Shown: positions 17,433 through 26,058, numbered from the stretch's first letter. The stretch is 48,528 bases of DNA from JBBSOW01 sp038259365 (GCA_038259365.1 JBBSOW010000016.1:1-48528), one strand, 5' to 3'. Notes: generated from the sequence alone by a model not told the origin. Numbers and translations are program-made.

Positions 17433-18728
17433 ATGGTGAAAGACGCAACCGCCCGCGCGGCCGACATCGTTCTGCTCGGTGGTGGGGGCGCGGCCATCAT
17501 CGTCCTGCACCATCTCGCCGCTGCTCTGCGTGACCAACCGCGATCGCGAGAGCCCCTGCGCGTCGTCATCGTCGATCCGGTCGACCGGCTCCGAGAGCAC
17601 CCGGCCGATCGAACATGGTGTTCCTGGTGGGGCGTCGCCGATCCGCACTTGGCTCTCTTCAAACCCAGTATTGCCGCATCGTGGGAGCGGCTCTCGGTGA
17701 TCGGCCCCGACGGTCGCGCTCGACTGCTGCAACTCGGCAAACTCCGGTACGTGATGGTCCGCAGCGAGGACTTCTACGCTCGCGTTGCTGAGCAGATGGC
17801 CGCGCTGAAGGGCGCTCTCGAGGTCACCCACGTCGCCGCCACCGTGGATTCTGTCACGGCCGGGGCGGACCAGGTGACCGTGGCGACCTCGGAAGGACCG
17901 GTCGTGGCGCAGGTGGCGCTCGACTCGCGGCCAGCCGCTCCCGATCGTCCCGCCGCCACCGTCTTGCTGCAGCACTTTCGCGGCGAGGTGGTGCGCGACG
18001 GCGATAGCGACAACGCGGACCGTCGAGACGCCGCGGTCTTCATGGATTTCTCGCTCCCACAGCCACCGATCGGCGTCGCCTTCGGCTACCGCCTTCCCGT
18101 CTCGGACGGCACCACGTTGGTGGAGTACACCGAGTTCTCCCCTGCGGTGCTCGACGATGCCGGTTACACGGCCGCCTTGGGCGATTACCGCACCCTGCTA
18201 GGGCTGACCGAGGCGGAGACCCGGCATACCGAGCAGGGCGTGATCGCAATGGACGACGCGGTCCGCTCCGCCATCGCGGGCCCCCGAGTGGTGCGGATAG
18301 GAGGCGCCGGCGGGGCGACCAGAGGATCCACCGGCTACGCGTTCGCGGCGATGCAGCGTCAGGGTAGGGCGATGGCTGTCGCGATCGTCGCTGAGCACGC
18401 GGCTGGGCGCCCCCTGACCGCAGCCGCTATTGCGCCGCCGAGGGCCTACCCGCGACGGCACGTCTGGATGGACGCCGTGATGCTGCGCGCCTTGGCCAGT
18501 GGCAAGCTGCGCGGCGCGGACTTCTTCGTCCGTCTCTTCGACAACAACCCGCCCGAACGGGTGTTGGGCTTTCTCGACGGCTCGACCAGCCTGGCCCAGG
18601 AGGTGGCCCTCATGGCCAGCCTGCCCAAGAGGGTCATGCTGGCCTCCGCCGTGCGCGACACGATCTGGCGGATCCGGTCAGGGGTAGTGGTCCGGCGCGG
18701 CTCGCTGAGCCGTCGGGGGCTTCGGTGA
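17433..18728 (+). CDS. Lycopene cyclase-like FAD/NAD(P)-binding protein
   Basis: The 431-residue product is a CrtY/CrtL-type flavoprotein that would cyclise the ends of lycopene or a related carotene at the membrane. It has an N-terminal dinucleotide-binding motif (VLLGGGGAAIIV, about 12-23), TWCSWWG (about 63-69), QHFRGEVV, FMDFS, LVEYTEFS and a C-terminal IGGAGGATRGSTGYAF, which together follow the lycopene beta-cyclase pattern. No other carotenoid genes are in the window, so the substrate is uncertain. ATG 17433 overlaps a GGAGG very closely; GTG 17436 would have a slightly better spacer. A decayed copy of its 3' end lies about 0.65 kb downstream. Confidence 0.8.
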   Translation: MVKDATARAADIVLLGGGGAAIIVLHHLAAALRDQPRSREPLRVVIVDPVDRLREHPADRTWCSWWGVADPHLALFKPSIAASWERLSVIGPDGRARLLQLGKLRYVMVRSEDFYARVAEQMAALKGALEVTHVAATVDSVTAGADQVTVATSEGPVVAQVALDSRPAAPDRPAATVLLQHFRGEVVRDGDSDNADRRDAAVFMDFSLPQPPIGVAFGYRLPVSDGTTLVEYTEFSPAVLDDAGYTAALGDYRTLLGLTEAETRHTEQGVIAMDDAVRSAIAGPRVVRIGGAGGATRGSTGYAFAAMQRQGRAMAVAIVAEHAAGRPLTAAAIAPPRAYPRRHVWMDAVMLRALASGKLRGADFFVRLFDNNPPERVLGFLDGSTSLAQEVALMASLPKRVMLASAVRDTIWRIRSGVVVRRGSLSRRGLR

Positions 18729-18786
18729 CCTCTCCTCGACGGGGCGAGTTCGAGGCCGATGACGGCCGCGACGAGCGGGCTACCGT

Positions 18787-19464
18787 TCACGGGGCTGTCG
18801 CCGGGGCGGCGGGATCGGCCTGCACCCGGGTCGGACGGGCGACGATGAGGTAGAGGGCGCCGGCGGCCGCTGACTGGAAGGCGATGGGCTCCATGTGGCG
18901 CTGCACCGATCGCCAGGGTTGGATGTCCTCGTGGGCGCGGGTCACCCCGAAGACCGCCGTGGCCGCGCGGCCCAGGGCGACGGCCCACTCGGGCCATGTT
19001 GGTGGCCGGCGAAAGCCGCCTACGGCGAGCCTCCCACCGGTGGGGGCGAGCTGGCGGGCGAGCTGTGCCACGACGGTGTCGTGCTCCGGAATCATCTCCA
19101 GGGAGGCGGTCGCCAGGACCGCAGCGGTCCCCGCGGGGAGTTGAATCTCGCGAATGTCGGCCTGCTCGAGGGTCACTTGGGGCAGGTGGTGGCGATCCGC
19201 CCGCCGCCGCGCCTGCGCGAGCATCCCCGCAGACAGGTCAACGCCGACGATGTGGCCTGTTTCGCCGACCGCGGCGGCCAACATCGGAAAATTGACACCC
19301 GTCCCGCAGCCCAGATCGACGACGGTGTTGCCCGAGCCCAGCATGACCACCGGGGCCACTAAGAATCGGGGCGTTGGGACTGGTATCCGGCGCTCAATCG
19401 GCGACGCGTTCGCGGCCTGACAGCGTGTTGAGCTTCCTCCACGATTCGACCAGTCTCGCCCCAA
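18787..19464 (-). CDS. SAM-dependent class I methyltransferase, probably N-terminally truncated
   Basis: Motif I VVDLGCGTG, an acidic motif II end (VGVDLS), and motif LEMIPEHDTVV identify a class I S-adenosylmethionine methyltransferase related to UbiE/phospholipid methylases. Such proteins usually have 40-60 family-like residues before motif I. Here only the part from an in-frame ATG at 19344 onward looks like a methyltransferase (185 codons). The upstream frame to 19464 instead reads antisense through a lycopene-cyclase relic. The gene has therefore probably lost its 5' end by deletion and may be inactive. It converges with the cyclase gene, leaving 58 nt between them. Confidence 0.6.
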   Translation of the reverse strand: MGRDWSNRGGSSTRCQAANASPIERRIPVPTPRFLVAPVVMLGSGNTVVDLGCGTGVNFPMLAAAVGETGHIVGVDLSAGMLAQARRRADRHHLPQVTLEQADIREIQLPAGTAAVLATASLEMIPEHDTVVAQLARQLAPTGGRLAVGGFRRPPTWPEWAVALGRAATAVFGVTRAHEDIQPWRSVQRHMEPIAFQSAAAGALYLIVARPTRVQADPAAPATAP

Positions 19465-19510
19465 AAGTAGCCGTCATTGCGCCATTCGCGACACCATCTG
19501 ACGATCTGCT
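19357..19510 (+). pseudogene. Decayed duplicate of lycopene cyclase C-terminus
   Basis: Short translated pieces in order match the intact cyclase at 17433-18728. RRSIGDAFAA (ending at a TGA at 19418) matches the RGSTGYAFAA stretch, VLSFLHDSTSLAPKVA (19424-19471) matches VLGFLDGSTSLAQEVA, and AIRDTI-stop-R (about 19481-19501) matches AVRDTIWR. The last has TGA where the intact gene has TGG. Pieces are joined by deletions of roughly 65 and 10 codons and by frameshifts. The nucleotide match is also clear around ACGCGTTCGCGGC. This is a relic of a second cyclase gene. Confidence 0.75.
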
Positions 19511-19720
19511 CAACCCACCTAAGCGCCAGCCAGCAGATGTTCTCGCCGAGGTAGCTTCACCGCTTTCGGAACGCCCATCTGTGCGACCTACGACGACGCC
19601 ATCTGACGATCGAAACCGCAGATCAAGATGTCGATGAGGTGGAAAGTATAATCGTCGGGACCCGACCCCGCCGATGATCCTTCTGGGGATAGCCCCGTTG
19701 CCTCCGTTCCAATCCAGCCT
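19511..19720. other. Non-coding stretch after cyclase relic
   Basis: No gene recognised. The 12-mer CATCTGACGATC of the relic end (19494-19505) recurs at 19600-19611 after CGACGACGC, suggesting local duplication. The remainder shows nothing I can name. Confidence 0.4.
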
Positions 19721-21211
19721 CTAGGCGGCCTTCGGTAGGGACCAGTCGAAGAGGCTGCGGACGGCGTCGTGCAGGCTGAACGGTTCGCCGCGCCAGCCGG
19801 GGATGATCTGTTGGGCGGCGGGGTCGTACCAACTGCCGACCCCGCTGATCGTGCGCCGTTCCTCGCTGGCCAGCTTGTCCAACGAGGCGAGGAGGTTTTC
19901 GTCGGTGCGGATCGGCGAGGGGTCGGCGGTGATGTGTTGGCCGTCGGGATGACGGAATCGCCAGCGGTCCGGCGCTCCCGGCTCATGCTCGATCGTGACT
20001 CCGCCTTCGTGGACGCAGGTGTGGTGGAAGCTGCACAACAAGATGAGGTTGTCGAGGTCGGTTGGCCCACCCGAGGACCACGGCCGTACGTGGTGGGCGT
20101 GGAGGTGGCGCAGTCGGCTGCAGCCGGGGAAGCGACACATCCGGTCGCGGATCATTAGTGCGCGTCGTTGGGCCTTGGATACCAGCCGGCGCGTCCTGCC
20201 CAGGGCCAACACCTCGCCGGATGGGGCCACGGAGGCTGCCATCACCGTGGCGTCGCAGGCCAGCTTTTGCGCGGTCGTGCGCTCGATGGAGCCGACGCCT
20301 GCGATGTGGCACGTCTGATCCGGCGTTCCCGCGGGAACGCTTTGCGTTACGTGAGACGTTCCCGCGGGAACGCTTTTCGTCAAGTCAGACGTTCCCGCGG
20401 GAACGCTTTTCCCAGCATCGTGAGCCGTCGGTTGGGCGGAGGTGAGTTGTGCGGCCGCGACGTGGACCACGACGAGCGTGCGGTCCTCGCCCGAGACGTC
20501 TTCGGGCACGCTGGCGAGGTAGGCCTGGGCGACCTCGACCAGGGCTCGCGCCGAGTTCCGGTCCTCGACATCCTGACGATCCAGGGCGGTGTTGAGGGCG
20601 GCGACCAGCACGGCCCCTTCTTCGGCGGGTAGGCAGCCGGTGAGGCGCACCAGGCCCGACTCTTTGACGGTCCACGCCACCGAGCGTCGCCCCTCTTGGC
20701 CGAGCCGGGAGCCATCGACCGAGCGGTAGGCGCTCACCGAGCGGGCCAGTTGGGCGGCGGTCATGTTCTTGGCCATCGTGGCCAGCGCCTTATCCTGGAC
20801 CCTTCCCACGAGCCGCGTGGCTTCGCGGACCTTGGAGTAGGACATCTCCCCGGCCGCGAACAGCGCGTGCAGGGCGGGAAGTTGGGGCAGCGCGCGAGAC
20901 ACCCGGACGTGCTCGCGGGCGGTCCCTGGGCTCATCGAACACGCCCACGACAGCCAATGCGCGGTATCGCGGACATCGAAGTAGAAGTTAGTAGCCTCGG
21001 CCTGGTCGAACTCGCCGATCAACTCGATGAGCAGACAACTGCTTCTGGCGTGCGCGGCCGCGGCCGCGGTCACTTTCGCACCCAACAGTTCGGCGTCGTC
21101 GAAACAGGTGGCCTTACCGACCGGTCTGTTGGTCCTGTCCGATGAGCCGCCGACAAGTGAGCGGCTAGCTAGCGTGGTAATCGCGTTGCGTTCGACGGTG
21201 GCGGTGCCCAT
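19721..21211 (-). CDS. DUF222 / HNH endonuclease domain protein
   Basis: The 496-residue product has an N-terminal DUF222 helical region (about 30-250) and a C-terminal HNH nuclease domain: CRFPGC (359-364), HAHHVRPW (371-378), then LDNLILLCSFHH (386-397), with the metal-binding cysteines and the catalytic His present. This multicopy actinobacterial family (13E12-like in mycobacteria) has no settled function, though some members sit in or near mobile DNA. ATG 21211 follows GGGGAGAAACC. Between the domains, residues about 268-300 are three 11-residue repeats of the form [KQ]SVPAGT[SP]xxT encoded by near-identical palindromes. An imperfect GTGTG-TCT-CACAC repeat lies 19 nt upstream of the start. 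Confidence 0.85.
   Translation of the reverse strand: MGTATVERNAITTLASRSLVGGSSDRTNRPVGKATCFDDAELLGAKVTAAAAAHARSSCLLIELIGEFDQAEATNFYFDVRDTAHWLSWACSMSPGTAREHVRVSRALPQLPALHALFAAGEMSYSKVREATRLVGRVQDKALATMAKNMTAAQLARSVSAYRSVDGSRLGQEGRRSVAWTVKESGLVRLTGCLPAEEGAVLVAALNTALDRQDVEDRNSARALVEVAQAYLASVPEDVSGEDRTLVVVHVAAAQLTSAQPTAHDAGKSVPAGTSDLTKSVPAGTSHVTQSVPAGTPDQTCHIAGVGSIERTTAQKLACDATVMAASVAPSGEVLALGRTRRLVSKAQRRALMIRDRMCRFPGCSRLRHLHAHHVRPWSSGGPTDLDNLILLCSFHHTCVHEGGVTIEHEPGAPDRWRFRHPDGQHITADPSPIRTDENLLASLDKLASEERRTISGVGSWYDPAAQQIIPGWRGEPFSLHDAVRSLFDWSLPKAA
20323..20405. repeat. Three in-frame palindromic 33-nt repeats
   Basis: Palindrome GCGTTCCCGCGGGAACGC (20323-20340, 18 bp perfect) is followed by two copies sharing its 16-bp core (20357-20372 and 20390-20405). 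Centres are exactly 33 nt apart, which keeps the reading frame and encodes SVPAGT each time. A related perfect palindrome occurs at 34679-34694. Confidence 0.9.
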
Positions 21212-21428
21212 GGTTTCTCCCCGGTGAAATGTGTGTCTCACACGCTAGATCGAGGGTCTGACAAACCACGGCCAACGGTGAACGGGCGCCGTTAGGCATC
21301 ACTGGGCGCAGGGCAAACTCGACGGGTGTTTCGGCGGGTGAGTTAGAGATGCGAGCCGAAGCGCAAGTGTTGAGACCCGTCCAGCTAGCCGAGCTCCCAG
21401 CCGCTGAGGATCTCCGGCTTAGCTGGGC

Positions 21429-22922
21429 TTAGCTGAGCTTGGCCAGGATGAGTTCGCGGACGCGGCCGGCGTCGGCCTGGCCCCTTAGCTGCTTCATCAC
21501 CGCCCCAATCAGCGCCCCGGCGGCGGCCACCTTGCCGTCGCGGATCTTGTCCGCGACGCCCGGGTTGGCCGCGATGGCCTCGTCGACGGCCGCGGCGAGC
21601 GCCCCCTCGTCGGAGACGACGGCGAGGCCGCGCTTCTGGACGACCTCTCCCGGATCGCCCTCACCGGCGAGTACGCCAGCGATGACCTGCCGAGCCAGCT
21701 TGTCGTTGATGGTCCCCTCCACGACGAGCCCCTGGAGTTCGGCCACCTGGCGCGGGCTCATGCCCACCCCGGCCAGCTCTACGCCCTCGTCGTTGGCCCT
21801 GCGGGCCAGCTCGGTGAGCCACCACTTGCGGGCGGCCTGGGGCGAACAGCCCGCCGCCACGGTCGCCTCGATGACGTCGACCGCGTCCGCGGCCATCACG
21901 TCGCGCATCTCCATCTCGCTGAAACCCCACTCCCCCACGAGCCGCCTCATCCGCAGCGGCGGCGGCTCGGGCAGGGTCTGGTTCAACTCGGCGACCCATT
22001 CGCGGCTCGGGGCCACCGGGACGAGATCGGGTTCGGGAAAGTAGCGGTAGTCCTCGGCGGATTCCTTGGGCCGGCCCGAGGTGGTGAGGCCGGTGTCCTC
22101 GTGCCAGTGCCGGGTCTCCAACGTCACCTCGCCGCCGTCGTCGAGCACCGCGGCCTGGCGGGTGATCTCGTAGCGGACCGCGCGCTCGATGCTGCGCAGC
22201 GAGTTGACGTTCTTGGTCTCGGTGCGGGTGCCGAGCTCGGCCTCGGGGTTGGCCCGCAGCGAGAGGTTGGCGTCGCAGCGCAGGTTGCCCTGTTCCATTC
22301 GGGCCTCGGAGACCCCGAGCGCCTTGATGAGTTGGCGCAGCGCCCGCACGTAGGCCTTGGCGACCTCGGGGGCGCGCTCGCCCGCGCCCTCGATCGGCTT
22401 GGTGACGATCTCGATGAGCGGAACCCCGCACCGGTTGTAGTCCAGCAGGGAGTGATCGGCGCCGTGGATGCGACCTGTGGCGCCGCCGACGTGCAGCGAC
22501 TTGCCGGTGTCCTCCTCCATGTGGGCGCGCTCGATCTCGACGCGGAAGTTGTCCCCGTCGACGTCGACGTCGAGGTAGCCGTCGAAGCAGATCGGCTCGT
22601 CGTACTGGCTGATCTGGTAGTTCTTCGGCATGTCGGGGTAGAAGTAGTTCTTGCGCGAGAACCGGCACCATTCGGCGATGGAACAGTTCAGAGCCAGCCC
22701 GATCCGGATCGCGGATTCGATGGCCCTCGCGTTCGCGACCGGCATGGAGCCGGGCAGCCCCAGGCACGTCGGGCAGACCTGGGTGTTCGGCTCGGCGCCG
22801 AACACCGTGGAACAGCCACAGAACATCTTCGAGTTCGTGTTGAGTTCGACGTGCACCTCCAGGCCCATCACGGGATCGTAGGTGGCGATCGCCTGGTCGT
22901 AATCGACGACGGCTTCGCTCAT
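21429..22922 (-). CDS. gatB: Aspartyl/glutamyl-tRNA amidotransferase subunit B
   Basis: GatB binds mischarged Glu-tRNA(Gln) or Asp-tRNA(Asn), phosphorylates the acyl group and receives ammonia from GatA. The 497-residue product has the N-terminal motif GLEVHVELNT, zinc-site-like cysteines (CGCS and CPTC), the conserved RKNYFYPDMPKNYQISQ and DYRYFPEPDL, and a C-terminal YqeY/tail domain ending in LILAKLS. ATG 22922 overlaps the gatA stop by ATGA. Downstream, 190 nt hold only a short tandem GGCTTAGCTG repeat at the stop codon. Presence of GatCAB implies that glutaminyl- and/or asparaginyl-tRNA is made by transamidation. Confidence 0.97.
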   Translation of the reverse strand: MSEAVVDYDQAIATYDPVMGLEVHVELNTNSKMFCGCSTVFGAEPNTQVCPTCLGLPGSMPVANARAIESAIRIGLALNCSIAEWCRFSRKNYFYPDMPKNYQISQYDEPICFDGYLDVDVDGDNFRVEIERAHMEEDTGKSLHVGGATGRIHGADHSLLDYNRCGVPLIEIVTKPIEGAGERAPEVAKAYVRALRQLIKALGVSEARMEQGNLRCDANLSLRANPEAELGTRTETKNVNSLRSIERAVRYEITRQAAVLDDGGEVTLETRHWHEDTGLTTSGRPKESAEDYRYFPEPDLVPVAPSREWVAELNQTLPEPPPLRMRRLVGEWGFSEMEMRDVMAADAVDVIEATVAAGCSPQAARKWWLTELARRANDEGVELAGVGMSPRQVAELQGLVVEGTINDKLARQVIAGVLAGEGDPGEVVQKRGLAVVSDEGALAAAVDEAIAANPGVADKIRDGKVAAAGALIGAVMKQLRGQADAGRVRELILAKLS

Positions 22923-24460
22923 CGGCGGTCTCCGTTCTGCTGGGCGCTGGACTGATCTGGTAGCACAGGAATCCGGGCCAACAGCGATCCGTCCCACTCG
23001 CGTTCCAGTTCGCGTTCGAGGGCGGCGCCCACGCGGTACAGCCGGTCGTCGGCCATCGGCGGGGCGATGACCTGCAGGCCGACGGGCAGCCCGTCCTCGG
23101 GCGCCAGGCCGACCGGGAAGGAGGCCGAGGCGTTGCCGGCCAGGTTGGAGGGGATGGTGCACAGGTCGTTCTTGTACATGGCCAGCGGATCGTCGATCAG
23201 CTCGCCGAGCCTGAACGCCGTGGTCGGGGCCGTCGGGGACACCAGCACGTCCACCTTCGCGAACGCGTTCGCGAAGTCGCGGCTGATCAGCGACCGCACC
23301 TTTTGCGCCGAACCGTAGTAGGCCTCGTAGTAGCCGCTGGACAGCGCGTAGGTGCCGATGATGATGCGGCGCTTCACCTCGTCGCCGAAGCCGGCCTCGC
23401 GGGTCATCGCCATGACCTCCTCGGCGCTGTGCTGGCCGTCGTCGCCGACGCGCAGGCCGAAGCGCATGGCGTCGAACTTGGCCAGGTTGGAGGAGGCCTC
23501 GCTGGGCAGGATCAGGTAGTAGGCGGCCAGCGCGTACTCGAAGTTCGGGCAGGACACCTCCACGATCTCGGCGCCCAGGCCCTCGAGCTTGGCGACGGCC
23601 TCGGTGAACCGCTGCTCGACGCCGGCGGCGTAGCCCTCCCCACCGAGTTCCCTGACGACGCCGATCCTCATCCCCGACACGTCGCCGCTGCGGGCGGCCT
23701 CGACCACCGGCGGGACCGGCTGGCGGATCGAGGTGGCATCGCGCGGGTCGGCGCCCCCGATGACGCTGTGCAGCAGGGCGGCGTCGAGCACGTTGCGTGC
23801 GCACGGGCCGGGCTGGTCCAGGCTGGAGGCCAGGGCCACCAGGCCGTAGCGCGAGGTCCCGCCGTAGGTGGGTTTGACGCCGACGGTGGCCGTGAGGGCG
23901 GCGGGCTGGCGGATCGAGCCGCCGGTGTCCGAGCCGATGGCCAGCGGGGCCTCGAAGGCGGCCAGCGCGGCGGCCGAACCGCCACCGGAGCCGCCCGGTG
24001 TGCGCGTGAGGTCCCAGGGGTTGTGGGTGGGTCCGTAGGCGGAGTTCTCCGTGGAGGAGCCCATCGCGAACTCGTCCATGTTGGTCTTGCCGAGCACGAC
24101 GATGCCGGCGTCGATCAGGCGCTGGGTGACCGTGGCGTTGTAGGGCGGCACCCAGCCCTGCAACATCTTTGACCCGCAGGTGGTGGGCGCTCCCTTCATG
24201 GTGAGGACGTCCTTCAGCGCCAGCGGGACCCCGGCCAGCGCGCCGAGTGCCTCGCCCCGGGAGCGCGCAACGTCGACGGCGTCCGCCGCGGTGAGGGCGG
24301 CCTCGGCGTCGACGTGCAAGAAGGCGTGCACGTGCTCATCGACGCCCGCGATGCGCTCCAGGTGCGCGCTCGTCACCTCGCGGGAGGTGAAGTCGCCGGT
24401 GGCGATTCCGGCCGCCAGGGCGCTGGCGCTGGACCGAAGAAAATCCCTGTGCTGGCCCAT
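22919..24460 (-). CDS. gatA: Aspartyl/glutamyl-tRNA amidotransferase subunit A
   Basis: GatA is the amidase that releases ammonia from glutamine. The 513-residue product has the amidase-signature triad Lys83 (ALKD), cis-Ser158 (PGGSGGGSA) and nucleophile Ser182 (SDTGGSIRQPA), matching the known GatA arrangement with a shift of four residues from S. aureus. ATG 24460 overlaps the last base of the gatC stop (TGATG), and its stop overlaps gatB, so all three subunits are coupled. A 22-bp perfect palindrome at 23255-23276 lies within the coding sequence. Confidence 0.97.
   Translation of the reverse strand: MGQHRDFLRSSASALAAGIATGDFTSREVTSAHLERIAGVDEHVHAFLHVDAEAALTAADAVDVARSRGEALGALAGVPLALKDVLTMKGAPTTCGSKMLQGWVPPYNATVTQRLIDAGIVVLGKTNMDEFAMGSSTENSAYGPTHNPWDLTRTPGGSGGGSAAALAAFEAPLAIGSDTGGSIRQPAALTATVGVKPTYGGTSRYGLVALASSLDQPGPCARNVLDAALLHSVIGGADPRDATSIRQPVPPVVEAARSGDVSGMRIGVVRELGGEGYAAGVEQRFTEAVAKLEGLGAEIVEVSCPNFEYALAAYYLILPSEASSNLAKFDAMRFGLRVGDDGQHSAEEVMAMTREAGFGDEVKRRIIIGTYALSSGYYEAYYGSAQKVRSLISRDFANAFAKVDVLVSPTAPTTAFRLGELIDDPLAMYKNDLCTIPSNLAGNASASFPVGLAPEDGLPVGLQVIAPPMADDRLYRVGAALERELEREWDGSLLARIPVLPDQSSAQQNGDRR
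23255..23276. repeat. 22-bp perfect palindrome inside gatA
   Basis: The 20-bp core (23256-23275) is TTCGCGAACGCGTTCGCGAA and is flanked by a further complementary C/G pair. It encodes part of a DFANAFAK stretch that is not a catalytic motif. It is probably chance in GC-rich codons or a protein-binding site; no second copy was seen. Confidence 0.85.
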
Positions 24461-24756
24461 CAGGCTCCCTCTCCCAGGATGCGGGGGACCCGGAAGCGAT
24501 CCCGCTCGACGGCGGGGGCTCCCGCGAGGGCCTCCTCGCTCGTGAGCCCGGGGGTGACCTCGTCGGGGCGAAACACGTTGCTCAGCGGCAGCGCGTGAGA
24601 GGTGGGCGGCACATCGTCGAGATCGACCTCGGACACCCGGGCCACCGACTCCAAGATGACGTCGAGTTGCGGCGCCAAGTGCGTCAGTTCAGCAGGACTC
24701 AACTCGATCCTGGCCAACCTGCCTAGCTTGGCTACTTCCTCCGGGCTCAAGGCCAC
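24460..24756 (-). CDS. gatC: Aspartyl/glutamyl-tRNA amidotransferase subunit C
   Basis: GatC is the small belt subunit that stabilises GatA-GatB. The 98-residue product shows the family pattern LARIELSPAEL near the N-terminus, a central helix and the C-terminal RVPRIL. GTG 24756 is preceded by CGGAG with a 6-nt gap. It heads the gatCAB operon; a possible -10 (TAGGAT on the minus strand, near 24811) lies about 55 nt upstream of the start. Confidence 0.95.
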   Translation of the reverse strand: MALSPEEVAKLGRLARIELSPAELTHLAPQLDVILESVARVSEVDLDDVPPTSHALPLSNVFRPDEVTPGLTSEEALAGAPAVERDRFRVPRILGEGA

Positions 24757-24879
24757 GCTGACTCCGTTCTCTTGAGCGCGAAACCGATCGCGCCGCCGAC
24801 CGATCCATCCTAGGGGCTACCAGGGTCAGAGTTCGATCTGAGGGAATCCACCGAACTTGTTTACCCGACTGCAACACCG

Positions 24880-25536
24880 ATGGTCCAGACTGGTGAGGTG
24901 TTCTTAATGCGAGTGAGGCTGCCCGACCGCCCCGGCGCCTTGGGGTTGGTGGCCAGTGCCGTCGGCACGATCGGCGCCGACATCCGGGCCGTGGAGATCG
25001 TCAGCAAGATGGAGCCAGGCGTTGTCATCGACGACTTCATGCTGGTGCTGCCCGACGGTGCCATGCCGGACAACGTCGTGAGCGCCTGCCAGGAGATCGA
25101 CGGAGTCCGGGTGTTGTGGCTATCGCGCTATCCCGAAGGACGTGGGCTGGAAAGCGACATCGAGCTGTTGGAGCGGATGTCGCGCGACACCGACCACGCC
25201 GCGATGATCCTCACCGACTCGGCACCCACGGTCTTTCACGGCCACTGGGCGGTGCTGGTCAGCACCCAACACCACAAACCCGTGATGACCTCGGCCATGG
25301 CGCCCGAACTCGACGCCACCACGCTGCCCGCCTTCGGTGACTTCACCCACGCCCATACCGTCGAACTGGCGAACGGGTGGCTCCGGGACTGGGGCGAGGT
25401 CACCGCGGCCGTCGCCCCGCTCGGTGGCTCTCACGCGGTTATTTTAGCCCGCCAGGGCGGCCCGGCGTTCCTGTCCTCGGAGGTCGCCCGGTTACGCCAC
25501 CTCGCCGCGATCGCGGCGTCGACGCAGGTGGTCTAG
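24880..25536 (+). CDS. ACT-domain amino acid-binding protein
   Basis: The 218-residue product starts with an ACT domain (MRVRLPDRPGALGLVASAVG, about 10-29, through about 75), a ligand-binding fold that senses amino acids. The C-terminal ~110 residues have no motif I recognise. Genes of this type lie between gatC and ligA in many actinobacteria, so a regulatory role linked to amino-acid supply is inferred. Start choice is open: ATG 24880 is the longest, GTG 24898 gives the N-terminus most like homologues I know, and ATG 24907 has the best ribosome site (GGTGAGG, 8-nt spacer). It is divergent from gatCAB. Confidence 0.78.
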   Translation: MVQTGEVFLMRVRLPDRPGALGLVASAVGTIGADIRAVEIVSKMEPGVVIDDFMLVLPDGAMPDNVVSACQEIDGVRVLWLSRYPEGRGLESDIELLERMSRDTDHAAMILTDSAPTVFHGHWAVLVSTQHHKPVMTSAMAPELDATTLPAFGDFTHAHTVELANGWLRDWGEVTAAVAPLGGSHAVILARQGGPAFLSSEVARLRHLAAIAASTQVV

Positions 25537-25545
25537 GCCCAGCCC

Positions 25546-26058
25546 TTGACCCATTATCTGTTCGAGTTCATCGTCTCACTGGGTTACGGTCTGGTGTCGT
25601 CGGTCATCCCAATCTTCAACTCCGAGGCCTACCTGGCGGCGGCGCAGGTGAGCCGCATCGGAGGTTCGCTGGCCACCGGGCTCGGCGTGGGCCTTGGCCA
25701 AGCCCTCGGCAAGGTCGGTTTGTTCCTGGCAATTCGGCGCGGTGTCTCCTGGGGTTTCGTGCAACGACTGAGCAGACCCAAGCAGCCCGGGTCCAAACCC
25801 CGGCTGCGCTGGCGCTGGCTGGCCGCCGTGCGGCGTGCCTCGGCCAGGCTGGTCGATCTGATGAACCGGGACCGCTACGCCGCTCCGGTGCTCGCGCTGT
25901 CGTCGCTCACCGGCTTTCCTCCGATTTACCCGATGCCGATGGTGCTGGCCCCGAGCCGCATGCAGACCTGGGTCTTCTGCCTCGTCACCAGCGTCGGCAT
26001 GACGATCCGATTCACCGTGATGGCGCTGGTCTTCGACGGGGTTCTGCGCCTGTTCTAG
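25546..26058 (+). CDS. Membrane protein, DedA/VTT-like
   Basis: The 170-residue product has hydrophobic segments near 5-25, 40-60, 112-128 and 140-165, with a GxxLGKxxLF-like motif (GQALGKVGLFL) and a Pro-rich re-entrant-like GFPPIYPMPM. This pattern resembles SNARE-associated/VTT (DedA) proteins, several of which flip phospholipids. The likely start is TTG 25546, 9 nt after the stop of the ACT-domain gene; no strong ribosome site is visible, so coupling is likely. Family assignment is moderate. The 3' end converges with a small membrane-protein gene. Confidence 0.6.
   Translation: MTHYLFEFIVSLGYGLVSSVIPIFNSEAYLAAAQVSRIGGSLATGLGVGLGQALGKVGLFLAIRRGVSWGFVQRLSRPKQPGSKPRLRWRWLAAVRRASARLVDLMNRDRYAAPVLALSSLTGFPPIYPMPMVLAPSRMQTWVFCLVTSVGMTIRFTVMALVFDGVLRLF

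Noticed and set aside
20323..20405. Possible CRISPR-like array
   Set aside because: Only three units, spacing of 33 nt centre to centre with very short spacers, and it is translated in frame within a gene.
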